The translations under genes were made by a program, and so were the position numbers. Below are positions 37,701 to 45,596 of a stretch of 64,000 nt of DNA, piece after piece. A model generated the notes under the pieces. The model worked only from the letters and a program-made list of their open reading frames with translations. It had not been told where the DNA came from and did not search any database. Positions within the stretch are counted from its first letter, which is position 1; each line of letters starts with the position of its first letter. This stretch comes from CAYZJB01 sp964602985 (GTDB taxonomy: Bacteria; CLD3; SB21), in the NCBI GenBank assembly GCA_964602985.1, contig CAZRTJ010000014.1:1-64000 (forward strand). Direction: 5' to 3'.

Positions 37701-40700
37701 TCCTTTATCGACAAGTCCGGTCGCATCGGTGCCGATATAGTTTCCGGTGACGACGTGTCCAGGGGTTTGGATCGAAATGCCCGTATTACTATTCCCGCTG
37801 ATCACGTTACGGCCGCCGCTTGTGCCGTCACCGATCCAGACATGCGTCGCACCGGCTTCAATGGTAATCCCATTATTGTTCGCACGAATCGTAGAACCAT
37901 CGGCGGCCAGTCCGATATAATTGCCGAGCACGAAGGTGCTGTCCGTTCCCGCATCGATGACGCGTAAGCCCTGATCCAAGTTGGATCCCACGATGACATT
38001 GCGTCCGCCCGCTGTGCCATTACCGACGAGAGTTTGCTTGGAGCCATTGAAGACGATCATTCCGCGGCCGTTGCCGAAGCCCACCAAGCCGGTCGAGTCC
38101 GTACCGACATAGTTGCCCAGAACCTGGTTACCACGTCCATTACCGACATAAATTCCGTTCCCGATGTTGCCGGCGACGACATTGCGTCCGCCGACCGTCC
38201 CATCGCCGACGATGCAGAAATTGCCGCCGTCGACGTCGATGCCGTCGTTGTTGCGCAGAGTATCCAGACCGGTCGCATCCAGACCGACGAAATTGCCGAG
38301 AATCCTGGCGTACGATCCCTGCACCCACATGGCGCGGTTGGAGGTACGGCAGATGACATTACGACCACCGACCGTTCCGTTACCAATGGATACGGCGGAA
38401 GCTAGAACCCAGATTCCATGCACTGTCCCGCTCACTCCGGTCGTGCCGTCTGCGGCCACGCCGATGTAGTTGCCGAGAACCTCGCTGGAGTCTCCACCCG
38501 CTCCGATGAGTACGGCGACGTTATTTGAAGAAATCACATTGCGGCCCGCAATCGTGCCGTCTCCTACGCGATTGTATTTTCCATAAATCGAGACCGTCGT
38601 GGACGCCGGCTTGCTGACCACACCGGCGGAATCCAGACCGACGTAATTGCCTGCCAGGGTGTTGAACCGGGCCGCAGCCACGTCCATCGTGATACCCGTG
38701 CCTCCGCCTGCAACGACGTTGCGTCCCGCGAACGTGGCAATGCCAATGCGGTTGTACAAAGTCCGCACGGCCATTCCGATGTTATTGGCAATGACCGTAG
38801 TTCCGTTCTTCGCAAGTCCGATGAAGTTACCCGCAACGTTATTAGAATCCCCGCCGCTGATGATCACACCGGCGTAGGAGGCGCCGCACACAAAGTTGCG
38901 CCCTGGGATGGTCCCGTCGCCGATCTTGTTGGCTTTGGAACCACTGCCATTGGTGATGCCCGAGTATCCTCCAAAGTCCCTCGTGGTTGAAATATCGGAT
39001 CCAATCACGTTGCCGATGACCGTGTTTTCCCGACCGCCGGAAATGTCTACACCGACATTACCGACATCTTTTCGGTTGGCGATGACGTTGCCTTTTATTG
39101 TATTATGGCTGCTATTGTTCAGCGCCACTCCGATCTGGACGGGACTTCCCGTGAGAGTGTCCGATCCTGCCAGATTCGTTCCAAAGTAGTTTTCTAAAAT
39201 CATGTTGCTGTCGGCAAGCGAAAGAAAGACGGCAACGGCCGATCCTCGAATATTTAGGTGCCGGATCGTATTGAACTCGGACTGCAAAGTGATGGCCGTA
39301 CCACTTGTGAACAGCGTGATGCTTGGAATATCGTCGCCGTCGATATCTCCATCAATCGTTGTCTCGTCGTCTGTAATCACAAGGTCACTGCCCAGGCTGA
39401 TGATGGCTCCTGTGAGTCCCGGATCAAACGTAATCACATCGGGTCCGGGGTTGGAATTGGCGTAGCTCACGGCGTTGCGGAGCGATCCAAAGGATCCGTC
39501 GTCCAGCGTGTTGGTCACCAAAAGCGCAGTCGGTGCTGCGGCAGAGAGCTTCGATGTGTTCCAGGAACTATCCTGCGTCGCGCGCACTGTCGTTCCACCG
39601 GGAATCACCACGGTCTTTGTCCACGCGCCTCCGGGAGTAGCGTAGGTCGAATCCAGCCAGAATCGCGCGTCGTCGCTTGAGTCTGCGTAAATCTGGATCA
39701 GCGCATTGGCAGCGGCGCTTCCCGATACGGTCGAGCCGACGAGCGATGTGATCCGTGGCGGAGCGACGCCGCCATTACCCGGCGGGGCCATCTCGATGGC
39801 GCCCATGGGTCCTATATTAAAGATCGAATTGCGGTAAAATCGGTTGCTGTCTGTCCCGGCCGCCGCCGCCACGATGATGCCGGAATTGGCCATGTTGGCG
39901 ATCGTATTGGATTGCAGGAGATTCTTTGATGAACCCGGGTTGATCGATACTCCGTATGATCCCGGCTTTGGGGTCAGACCGTCGGCTCCTACGCCGAGAT
40001 AGTTGTCGCGGATCCAGTTCGCATTCGAACTGTCGATGGAAATGCTTTCGTTCGTTCCGTATAGCAGATTTCTTCCGGCGGCATTGCCGTTGCCAATAAC
40101 GGAGCCTGTGGTGGTGGAGCGGAATCGGATAGCCGCCAATCCGGTGGCCAGTGCGGTTGTGGTATCGCAGCCGATGTAATTATTATAAATCCGCACATTG
40201 GATGAGCCGTCGACTCTGATTCCGTCTTTCGTGGGCGCCACGGCGATGTAATTTCTCGCCGAAGCCCCGGTCGTGTCGCCGATTTGAATATCCGTTCTGC
40301 CAAACTGGACCTGGATGGCATCCTCGTTGTTGACCGCGGGAATGCCGTTCGGAAGGAGTCCGATAAAATTTCCGGCGATTCGGGTTTGATTGGACCCAAC
40401 CAGAATCCCGACGCGGTTTCCGGCGATGATGTTGCGTTTCGGATATGTCCCGTCGCCTACGTAGTGACCGGTTCCGCTCAATCGGACGCCTTCCGCCGTG
40501 TTGGGCAGGAGCGCTCCGCCACTCCCAACGCCGATTCGGTTGCTGTAAATCCAGATCGAAGTGTCCATCCCAAACGAAACAATGCCGTGGCCGCTATTAC
40601 CGGCAATCACATTGCCGGAGGCAATTTCCGCCGCCGTGACATTTTGTATGCCAATACCGGCCGTAAGGTTGGGAATGGCCAGTGTGCCCGTTACGTCTGT

Positions 40701-42857
40701 ACCGATGTAATTGCCCACCGATTGGACGGAATCACAATCAAAAAACAACACGCCGTAGTCATTATTGCCGGAAATCAGATTCCTTCCGTTCGCTGTGCCG
40801 TCGCCGATGGAGACCCATCGGGTCACGACAGAAGATCCATCTACTTCGATTCCACGGGTATTGCCCAGATCGACTGTGCCGCTAATGTCGGTGCCAATAT
40901 AATTATTGCGGATCAACGTCACGCGGGAGGGATTCCCTCGCACAAAAATTCCACGAAGCGCACAGGCAGAAATAATATTTCGATCCGTCACGGCCAGACC
41001 GCCGATCGTATTGTAGGAGCCGGATACGTAGATTCCACTTCCTGTCGCGAGAGCGGAAGCCGCCGTTCCATCAAAATTCGTCCCGATTCGACAACCGGCG
41101 ACGGTCGAGAAGACGCCCGCCATCCGGATCATGTAGAAACTGGGACCGGCGCCGATCAAGTGCAGGTAGGCGAGTCGACTCCAATTGAGGACATTCAGTA
41201 CGTCAAACCCTGCCATGGGCGCGATCGTGATGTCCGGTTCGAAATTTCCATCCACGTCGCCGATCAACCAGATCGAATCGAGCGTGAGCGGCGTGGAGAG
41301 CATAATCGTGTCGCCCGTCAGGCTCGCGTGAAATCGGATCGTATCCACTCCGGCATAAAAGTTGGCGGAATCAATCGCGGCCCTGAGGGAGCCCAGCCCG
41401 CCGTCGTTGGTGTTCGTGACAAGAAAGGGATCCAGGCCGAGGCTGCCATCGGAAAAGACACGCTGAGCATACACATCAAACACACTGGTTCCGCCGCGTT
41501 CATCGTCCCACGCGACGATGGCGCCACCGGCGCCATCCGACACGAGATTATGCGCCTGGTTGAAGTAATCCGGGTCCGCCTGCGAACCCGTAGCCGATGT
41601 GATCGGCACACCTTCCGTCGCCCAAAGCTGACTGCCGCTGGACGCCAATTTCTGAGCGAATACGTCCCAGGGGTTCCCCCTCGCATTATCCGTCCACGCG
41701 ACGATGGCATCACTGCCGGACATGATGACGACGGGATTCCACTGATTCCCGCTCTCCACCACAACATCCACTCCGTCCGCCGTCCATGCGTCCGCTCCGC
41801 CCGGCGTCAATTTCTGCGCAAACACATCGGTATTACCGTTTCGGGTACTTTCCCAAACCAGAATCGCTCCGCCATTTCCGTCCTCGACCAGACGCGGCCC
41901 GTTGAAAGTGAGAACTGCGTTATCGGACACCAATTCGCCGTTTGCAGTCCACTGAACGAGTCCGGCGGATGAGATGCGTTGACAATAAATTCCAAATGTC
42001 GGACTATTGCGCCCGTCCAGCCAGCCGATGATGGCCCCATTCGAGCCGTCGATTACGATGGACGGAAATTGCTGATTGGCCGCTGCGTTACTGATCACAA
42101 CACCATTGGCGGTCCACTGAGCGACGCCGCTGGAATTCAGACGTTGTGAGTACATATCGATATCGGCCCCCCGTGAGTCCTCCCAGGCGAGGATTGCTCC
42201 GCCGGTTTCATCGCTTACGATCACGGGTGAGGTTTGATCGCCCGTCGTGGATGAGACGGCTACGCCGTTTGCGGTCCAGACCACGGATCCGGAGAAATTG
42301 ACTCTCTGCGAGTAGATGTCTCTGTTGGAACCGCCCCGCATATCGCTCCATGCGATGATGGCTCCTCCTCCTCCATCGGTCGTCAGCACTGGCCCATCCT
42401 GATCATCCGTGGCCGTGCAAACAGCCACACCGCCCGGCGTCCACAAAACGGTCCCAGCGCCGGAGATGCGTTGAGCATAAATGTCGTTGTCTGTTCCGTT
42501 ATTCAACTGCCAGGTGAGGATGACTCCGCCTGCGCCATCGCTGATGGCCGAGACCATGTCCTCCCCTTCGGATGCGGAGGTTACCTGAATCCCGTTCACG
42601 GTCCATTGCGCGACGCCGGCCAGAGAGAATCTCTGGGCGTACAGGTCGCCGTTGCCGTTGCGGTAGTCCACCCAGACTATGATCGCACCGCCGGCTCCGT
42701 CGCTTACCACACGGCTCCGACGCTGGTCGCCTGTCGCATTGGAAACGACGTTATTGACAGCCGGATCTACGGACCACTGCGCGCATGCCTCATCCGAACC
42801 AAGAAAAGGCATACTCATGAGCGCCGCCAATGTGACGAAAATGCGGTAACGAATCAT
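34770..42857 (-). CDS. Giant secreted repeat / beta-helix protein with sorting domain (2695 aa)
   Basis: Residues 1-27 are a signal peptide. Residues about 28-470 hold roughly nine or ten repeats of about 48 residues with the pattern SDGAGGAIIVWVDYR and a later LYAQR or IYSQR, probably a beta-propeller. Two beta-helix modules follow (about 485-1090 and 1150-1900), each opened by a VTNT...GSLRxA motif, with repeats GNYIGTDxTG and IGDGTxxGRNVISGN. HYDIN-like domains (about 1990-2230), an FN3 domain (about 2235-2330; TPTLSWQDRGDANGD), the block common to the three giants, and the sorting domain starting LNQNYPNPFNPTTTIRFGLP complete the chain. AGGAGG lies nine bases before the start. It is the largest gene in the window (8.1 kb). 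Confidence 0.9.
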   Translation of the reverse strand: MIRYRIFVTLAALMSMPFLGSDEACAQWSVDPAVNNVVSNATGDQRRSRVVSDGAGGAIIVWVDYRNGNGDLYAQRFSLAGVAQWTVNGIQVTSASEGEDMVSAISDGAGGVILTWQLNNGTDNDIYAQRISGAGTVLWTPGGVAVCTATDDQDGPVLTTDGGGGAIIAWSDMRGGSNRDIYSQRVNFSGSVVWTANGVAVSSTTGDQTSPVIVSDETGGAILAWEDSRGADIDMYSQRLNSSGVAQWTANGVVISNAAANQQFPSIVIDGSNGAIIGWLDGRNSPTFGIYCQRISSAGLVQWTANGELVSDNAVLTFNGPRLVEDGNGGAILVWESTRNGNTDVFAQKLTPGGADAWTADGVDVVVESGNQWNPVVIMSGSDAIVAWTDNARGNPWDVFAQKLASSGSQLWATEGVPITSATGSQADPDYFNQAHNLVSDGAGGAIVAWDDERGGTSVFDVYAQRVFSDGSLGLDPFLVTNTNDGGLGSLRAAIDSANFYAGVDTIRFHASLTGDTIMLSTPLTLDSIWLIGDVDGNFEPDITIAPMAGFDVLNVLNWSRLAYLHLIGAGPSFYMIRMAGVFSTVAGCRIGTNFDGTAASALATGSGIYVSGSYNTIGGLAVTDRNIISACALRGIFVRGNPSRVTLIRNNYIGTDISGTVDLGNTRGIEVDGSSVVTRWVSIGDGTANGRNLISGNNDYGVLFFDCDSVQSVGNYIGTDVTGTLAIPNLTAGIGIQNVTAAEIASGNVIAGNSGHGIVSFGMDTSIWIYSNRIGVGSGGALLPNTAEGVRLSGTGHYVGDGTYPKRNIIAGNRVGILVGSNQTRIAGNFIGLLPNGIPAVNNEDAIQVQFGRTDIQIGDTTGASARNYIAVAPTKDGIRVDGSSNVRIYNNYIGCDTTTALATGLAAIRFRSTTTGSVIGNGNAAGRNLLYGTNESISIDSSNANWIRDNYLGVGADGLTPKPGSYGVSINPGSSKNLLQSNTIANMANSGIIVAAAAGTDSNRFYRNSIFNIGPMGAIEMAPPGNGGVAPPRITSLVGSTVSGSAAANALIQIYADSSDDARFWLDSTYATPGGAWTKTVVIPGGTTVRATQDSSWNTSKLSAAAPTALLVTNTLDDGSFGSLRNAVSYANSNPGPDVITFDPGLTGAIISLGSDLVITDDETTIDGDIDGDDIPSITLFTSGTAITLQSEFNTIRHLNIRGSAVAVFLSLADSNMILENYFGTNLAGSDTLTGSPVQIGVALNNSSHNTIKGNVIANRKDVGNVGVDISGGRENTVIGNVIGSDISTTRDFGGYSGITNGSGSKANKIGDGTIPGRNFVCGASYAGVIISGGDSNNVAGNFIGLAKNGTTVIANNIGMAVRTLYNRIGIATFAGRNVVAGGGTGITMDVAAARFNTLAGNYVGLDSAGVVSKPASTTVSIYGKYNRVGDGTIAGRNVISSNNVAVLIGAGGDSSEVLGNYIGVAADGTTGVSGTVHGIWVLASAVSIGNGTVGGRNVICRTSNRAMWVQGSYARILGNFVGLDATGLDTLRNNDGIDVDGGNFCIVGDGTVGGRNVVAGNIGNGIYVGNGRGNQVLGNYVGTDSTGLVGFGNGRGMIVFNGSKQTLVGNGTAGGRNVIVGSNLDQGLRVIDAGTDSTFVLGNYIGLAADGSTIRANNNGITIEAGATHVWIGDGTSGGRNVISGNSNTGISIQTPGHVVTGNYIGTDATGLVDKGNSITGISVLSKNNVIGTGLAGGGNVIAGNDAYGLQIASTGSDSNTILGNIFGLGTNGATPIANNYGIVLQNGILHTKIGDGTALGRNIISSNTIYGIAIDPGSFTQILGNYIGVDAAGINARGNGSGGVSISVISGLARYNQIGDTLPGFGNLFAGSAVHVKISDANSDSNIVRGNTFGLRADGVTAVVGAGGIGVRIDGGASHSLVEYNRMAFQSGYGIQVLTSGTDSNRFYRNEIYNNTLGGVSLAAGTQGDIAAPRLTNVGSDSVVQGTGAPNTLIQIFSDSTNQGRNFLDTTYTQSDGTWMKKVALQAGLSVTAMQDSALNTSGFSIALGVPGALVPVSSITNFGTVTAGDSMSLAIRAVAIGGPINLSSFSHLVGTYFFTTDTSVSIPGPLAEGDTLTLTVKFKPTATTGYADTIRVVHDGLGGHADLILTGSGGAPVGTLVSDVSFGFASTSVGDSATVTLKAYATGGPVHVSQVTQGIGGAVDFQVTVAPALPDTLYSGTTDTLFMTTTFRPLSAGVKVDTIKIYHNATGSPSLILLTGTGFVSNVPPNAFALKSPIGNSWTSDATPTLSWQDRGDANGDTLRYRIHVSSVSDFSTLTVSDSVTGDSTYTVASVLTAGTWYWRVMAVDPSGETYTSSPGSFRVDVTVPGVTVGILRSTVIKRYLDVVGVFGETIQGLPTASAALTTAGGYDSVGIAMAAGSQGVYSGSYRLAETGTLSIRVSGSDSAGNLGSGSRAYAIGSLTKQQELRITHDGIELSLSRGSVSGESFVLLGSSRLKISEPTLSKGEGAMLTNVCGVDILSTETWSKPARVTVRLDEEIAELRNMIRDFDETKVGLYRAEDLVYVGGESSEGSLGVGVTEPGAYVVAYNPEHVTLPRQLELNQNYPNPFNPTTTIRFGLPESGRIRLTVYNMLGQKVAQLENGVRTAGYHTVVWNGRTDQGREAATGVYLYRLESPLGVVTRKMLLIK

Positions 42858-43096
42858 GACGTCATCCTCCTATGCAAATTTGCACTGTCTGGTTAAACTT
42901 CAAATAAACGCACTCACAGAACTAAAGAATGATCTGTGGACTGATTCTAATCAGCTATTCGTCCCAAATACGTTACTCATCTCTCAGGAAAGCGGAAATG
43001 GGAGCACAAGTCTCCCATTTCACCTCTCCTCCTCGTGCAGGTAGGGCTCTTTGCAAAATACGCTCTTCGGATCGCGGATGCAACATTCGACATACT
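42858..43096. other. 239-base upstream region of the 2695-aa gene
   Basis: AT-richer than coding DNA and without a supported gene; it must hold the promoter of the 2695-aa gene. No clear hexamers or dyads could be singled out. Confidence 0.4.
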
Positions 43097-43168
43097 TCAG
43101 CGCCAAAAAAAGAACAGGATCAGAATCAGAACAACCGATGCGAAGAAGAAAATGATGATTGCCCTCAT
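43097..43168 (-). CDS. 23-residue single-span membrane micropeptide
   Basis: The frame encodes MRAIIIFFFASVV followed by LILILFFFWR and a stop: one basic residue at each end around an almost purely hydrophobic core, the length of one transmembrane helix. AGGGAG lies five bases before the ATG and the start is seven bases after the stop of the 390-aa gene, consistent with translation from the same mRNA. No homologue is known to me. At this size chance cannot be excluded. Confidence 0.45.
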   Translation of the reverse strand: MRAIIIFFFASVVLILILFFFWR

Positions 43169-43175
43169 GTCTCCC

Positions 43176-44348
43176 TCATGATTTCACAAACGTTCGCTGG
43201 TAGGCTCCGTCGCCGTAGGATTGGTCGTAACGAGCGATCATCTTCTGGGCGACCGCCTTCCGTTCTTCGGATCGGTAATTGGTTCCCGAGTCGATCAGTT
43301 GCTCCGCTTGCACAATGAGTTCGCGCGGCGGTTCTCCTCCCGGTGCACAGTGACTATGCGTCTTCTTGAGCAGATCTATTTTGGCCTGCGTCAGAACTAT
43401 GTCCACATTCGCGAACGCTTCGAGATAGGTTTCGTGGTTGAAGATATCGTCCCAGGACAGACCGAAGGACTGTTTAAGAAGTAATTCCCGAAATGCCAGA
43501 CGGTGCGGGTTGAGTTGTTGCGTTCTTCGAATATTCTTTTTCGTGCGGGACGGATTCGTTTTGTCCAACCACCGATCGTCCGTGGGCGCGAATTTCGTGT
43601 AGGCATCGATCCAGTCGTTGACCAGTGTAAGGATGTAATCACAGCGATTCCATATCGCGCTCCATTTGGCCATGTCGGGCGCGTAGCTCCACTCGATCCT
43701 CTGCCGCTTCAGCCCAAACAAGAAACTGTCCGGTATGCCAAAGGACGCCGCAGAAGCCATTTCATCAAACGCACTCAGAATCTCCTCGCGCATTCGAACT
43801 TCAAGGGATCGATTGGCAAATGTTGTCCACTCCAGATCCGTGACCAAACCCTGGCGCGCGGCCACCGACCCCTCGAGGGCCCGGTCGAGACCTTTTTCGA
43901 TCAGCTGTCGCAAGAACACTGGATACGATACTCCCGATTGTCCCAGATCCATCACGTCCTGCACAGCTTTCTTCAAGACGACTGCCTCGGCAGGCTTCAT
44001 CGTACCCGAGGACACTTGCTGATCGTAGGACGACAACGCGCTCGTGTACGCCTGGAGGGTCTGGCGGAGCAATCCGGCGTCTTCGTCACCAGTCGATGTT
44101 GACTGCTTGGATGCGTCCGCCAGAACTTCGCCGTAGTAGGTACTGAAATTCAAAAAACAATTTTCCGTCGTCAATTTCGCACTGAAGGCGGCGACGTCGT
44201 CTATCTCCTGCGCGTACTTCTCCATTTTGGCCAGTTCCGCCGCCATTTTGTCAAACGACGGACCGGACAGCTTCCGGTCACGGCACTCTTGAACCATATT
44301 CCGAAAAGTACCGAGCATGCTGTCGCTGATCATTTTATCGATGGGCAT
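43176..44348 (-). CDS. Unrecognised 390-aa helical protein
   Basis: There is no signal peptide or membrane segment, and the predicted structure is mostly alpha-helical. Notable stretches are AFSAKLTTENCFLNFSTYYGE, a basic segment with TNPSRTKKNIRRTQQLNPHR (about 280-300), and SFGLSWDDIFNHETYLEAF. AAGGA lies about seven bases before the ATG. The gene belongs to the co-directional set from 48065 down to 43097. I do not recognise the family and assign no function. Confidence 0.7.
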   Translation of the reverse strand: MPIDKMISDSMLGTFRNMVQECRDRKLSGPSFDKMAAELAKMEKYAQEIDDVAAFSAKLTTENCFLNFSTYYGEVLADASKQSTSTGDEDAGLLRQTLQAYTSALSSYDQQVSSGTMKPAEAVVLKKAVQDVMDLGQSGVSYPVFLRQLIEKGLDRALEGSVAARQGLVTDLEWTTFANRSLEVRMREEILSAFDEMASAASFGIPDSFLFGLKRQRIEWSYAPDMAKWSAIWNRCDYILTLVNDWIDAYTKFAPTDDRWLDKTNPSRTKKNIRRTQQLNPHRLAFRELLLKQSFGLSWDDIFNHETYLEAFANVDIVLTQAKIDLLKKTHSHCAPGGEPPRELIVQAEQLIDSGTNYRSEERKAVAQKMIARYDQSYGDGAYQRTFVKS

Positions 44349-44383
44349 GGAGGTTCCTTTCGTTACTTATTCTTTGTTCTGGA

Positions 44384-44560
44384 TCCGATCGTCCAGCGAA
44401 GTCGAGACGAGTCGTCGAGCTTTCGTGGCCTCCTCGACTCCCGCTCGGAGGCCGGTTTGGTCGTCGAGCGAATTCGAGACGGGTCTTCGAGCTTTCGTGG
44501 CCTCCTCGACTCCCGCTCGGAGGCCGATCCGGTCGTTGAGCGGGAGTCGAAACGACCGAT
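44384..44560. repeat. Two 72-bp repeat copies with GGCCTCC hairpins
   Basis: The segment GCTTTCGTGGCCTCC, then TCGACTCCCGCTC, then GGAGGCC occurs twice, 72 bases apart (from 44419 and 44491). Each copy forms a 7-bp stem GGCCTCC/GGAGGCC. Flanking sequence contains variants of TCGTCGAGCGGGAGTCGAGA, as at 48180-48222 and 49457-49532. The element ends immediately at the stop of the 223-aa gene and fills the 212-base gap to the 390-aa gene. Confidence 0.8.
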
Positions 44561-45232
44561 TCATCCCTGCCCGCAGTATTGTTTGTGTTGGTCGATTCGC
44601 AGTTTGACGACCTCGTCGGGAAACGGAATGCCGCGCCGGTGGCGGACTTCCCAAATCAAGTCATAGTCAAAATCCCAGTCGGCCCTGTAATTTCGATTGT
44701 TCTTGAGCCTCTCGGCATATTGCTGTCGTCCACGCTCGAGCGTTTCGGACACGAACTTCTTGTTTTCTTCCTTCCATTCGTCGGGAATGTCCGGCGCGAT
44801 GGCCTGTGCTTCCTCCAGATCCTCGAGAACCTTGAAGTCGGAATAGAAATCCGACATCAGAAGGTCCACGGTAATCAGCAAGGACACCTCCTGTTCGATG
44901 CTCGACGAGATCTGCGCGACTTCCATCGCCGTTTTGGCCGATCCGATTTCATTCAGAATGCGTTCCGGCGCCAGCGCGCGAATGATCTCGTCCATTTTCC
45001 TATAGCTCTCCAACCGGGCCGCTTCCTGATCCTCGACGAGGGCAATGGCGCATCTCACTTCCGGATGTTCTCTTTCAATCACCGCTCGGAAGTCTTCCAG
45101 CCTGGCGCAGCTTTTGATCGCCTCCGCCATTTTCTTTTCCGCTTCGTAGCATCTCTTATACGCCGGTTGGTTTTCGTATTTTTTCATCCGCGCTTCGTAG
45201 TACGCGATATACTCTGCGTGTCGTTGATCCAT
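44561..45232 (-). CDS. Unrecognised 223-aa helical protein
   Basis: I start at MDQRHAEYIAYYEARMKKYE; an upstream in-frame codon would add seven residues without a better ribosome-binding site, and GGAG precedes this ATG. The protein is charged and alpha-helical, perhaps coiled-coil in places (YKRCYEAEKKMAEAIKSC; KKFVSETLERGRQQYAERL), with no signal peptide. The C-terminus is rich in Trp, Tyr and Asp. Not recognised. The upstream terminator-like hairpin may separate its expression from the 76-aa gene. Confidence 0.65.
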   Translation of the reverse strand: MDQRHAEYIAYYEARMKKYENQPAYKRCYEAEKKMAEAIKSCARLEDFRAVIEREHPEVRCAIALVEDQEAARLESYRKMDEIIRALAPERILNEIGSAKTAMEVAQISSSIEQEVSLLITVDLLMSDFYSDFKVLEDLEEAQAIAPDIPDEWKEENKKFVSETLERGRQQYAERLKNNRNYRADWDFDYDLIWEVRHRRGIPFPDEVVKLRIDQHKQYCGQG

Positions 45233-45242
45233 CTTAGTCTCC

Positions 45243-45309
45243 AAAAAAACCACGCCGTGGGTCCTTGTCTCAAGCCATCCCGGAGGATGTCACAGACGCG
45301 CACGGCGTG
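45243..45309 (-). terminator. Terminator-like hairpin before the 223-aa gene
   Basis: On the minus strand CACGCCGTG (45309-45301) pairs with CACGGCGTG (45259-45251), followed by G and seven Ts (45249-45243). The 41-base loop contains a small CATCC/GGATG hairpin. It lies between the stop of the 76-aa gene and the start of the 223-aa gene, so it could end transcription or act as an attenuator. Confidence 0.5.
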
Positions 45310-45313
45310 AATG

Positions 45314-45544
45314 TTATGGACTCGTCGTGCCGATTTCCGATTCGTCGAATACCTGATCCCAGTTGATCTCTACATCTTCATTCCACAAGCAGACCGCTTC
45401 CGAGGATCCGTCCACGATCAGGACAGCCGGTTCGTCGATCCCCTCCCCGGGCGCCAGTCCGCACGCTTCCTCATGGACAGGGGACGGTTTGCCCGCAGAC
45501 ATCAGACCCGCAACGATCCAGAGTATCTCAAGCCAGATGTTCAT
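45314..45544 (-). CDS. Small exported or anchored protein (76 aa)
   Basis: The first 17 residues (MNIWLEILWIVAGLMSA) are a hydrophobic signal or anchor; the remainder is short and strongly acidic (NEDVEINWDQVFDESEIG). AGGAG lies seven bases before the ATG, but inside a hairpin arm (see the regulatory entry at 45552-45591). Not recognised. Confidence 0.55.
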   Translation of the reverse strand: MNIWLEILWIVAGLMSAGKPSPVHEEACGLAPGEGIDEPAVLIVDGSSEAVCLWNEDVEINWDQVFDESEIGTTSP

Positions 45545-45551
45545 TGTCGGC

Positions 45552-45591
45552 TCCTCGAAAGGAGCCGCACGCCATGGAAGACGTGCGGCCG
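45552..45591 (-). promoter_or_regulatory. Two overlapping hairpins, one covering the ribosome-binding site of the 76-aa gene
   Basis: On the minus strand GCCGCACG and CGTGCGGC form an 8-bp stem with a 10-base loop. Its 3' arm shares bases with GGCTCC, which pairs with GGAGCC across TTTCGA. The second stem contains the AGGAG used by the 76-aa gene, so forming one hairpin partly disfavours the other. Neither is followed by a T-run. Confidence 0.4.
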
Positions 45592-45596
45592 TTCTT

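Noticed and set aside
40284..41972. 562-aa open frame on the plus strand opposite the 2695-aa gene (likewise 29289-30542 and 23703-24422)
   Set aside because: Antisense to repetitive beta-helix coding sequence; low-complexity translation with no domain, and the minus-strand protein is clearly real.
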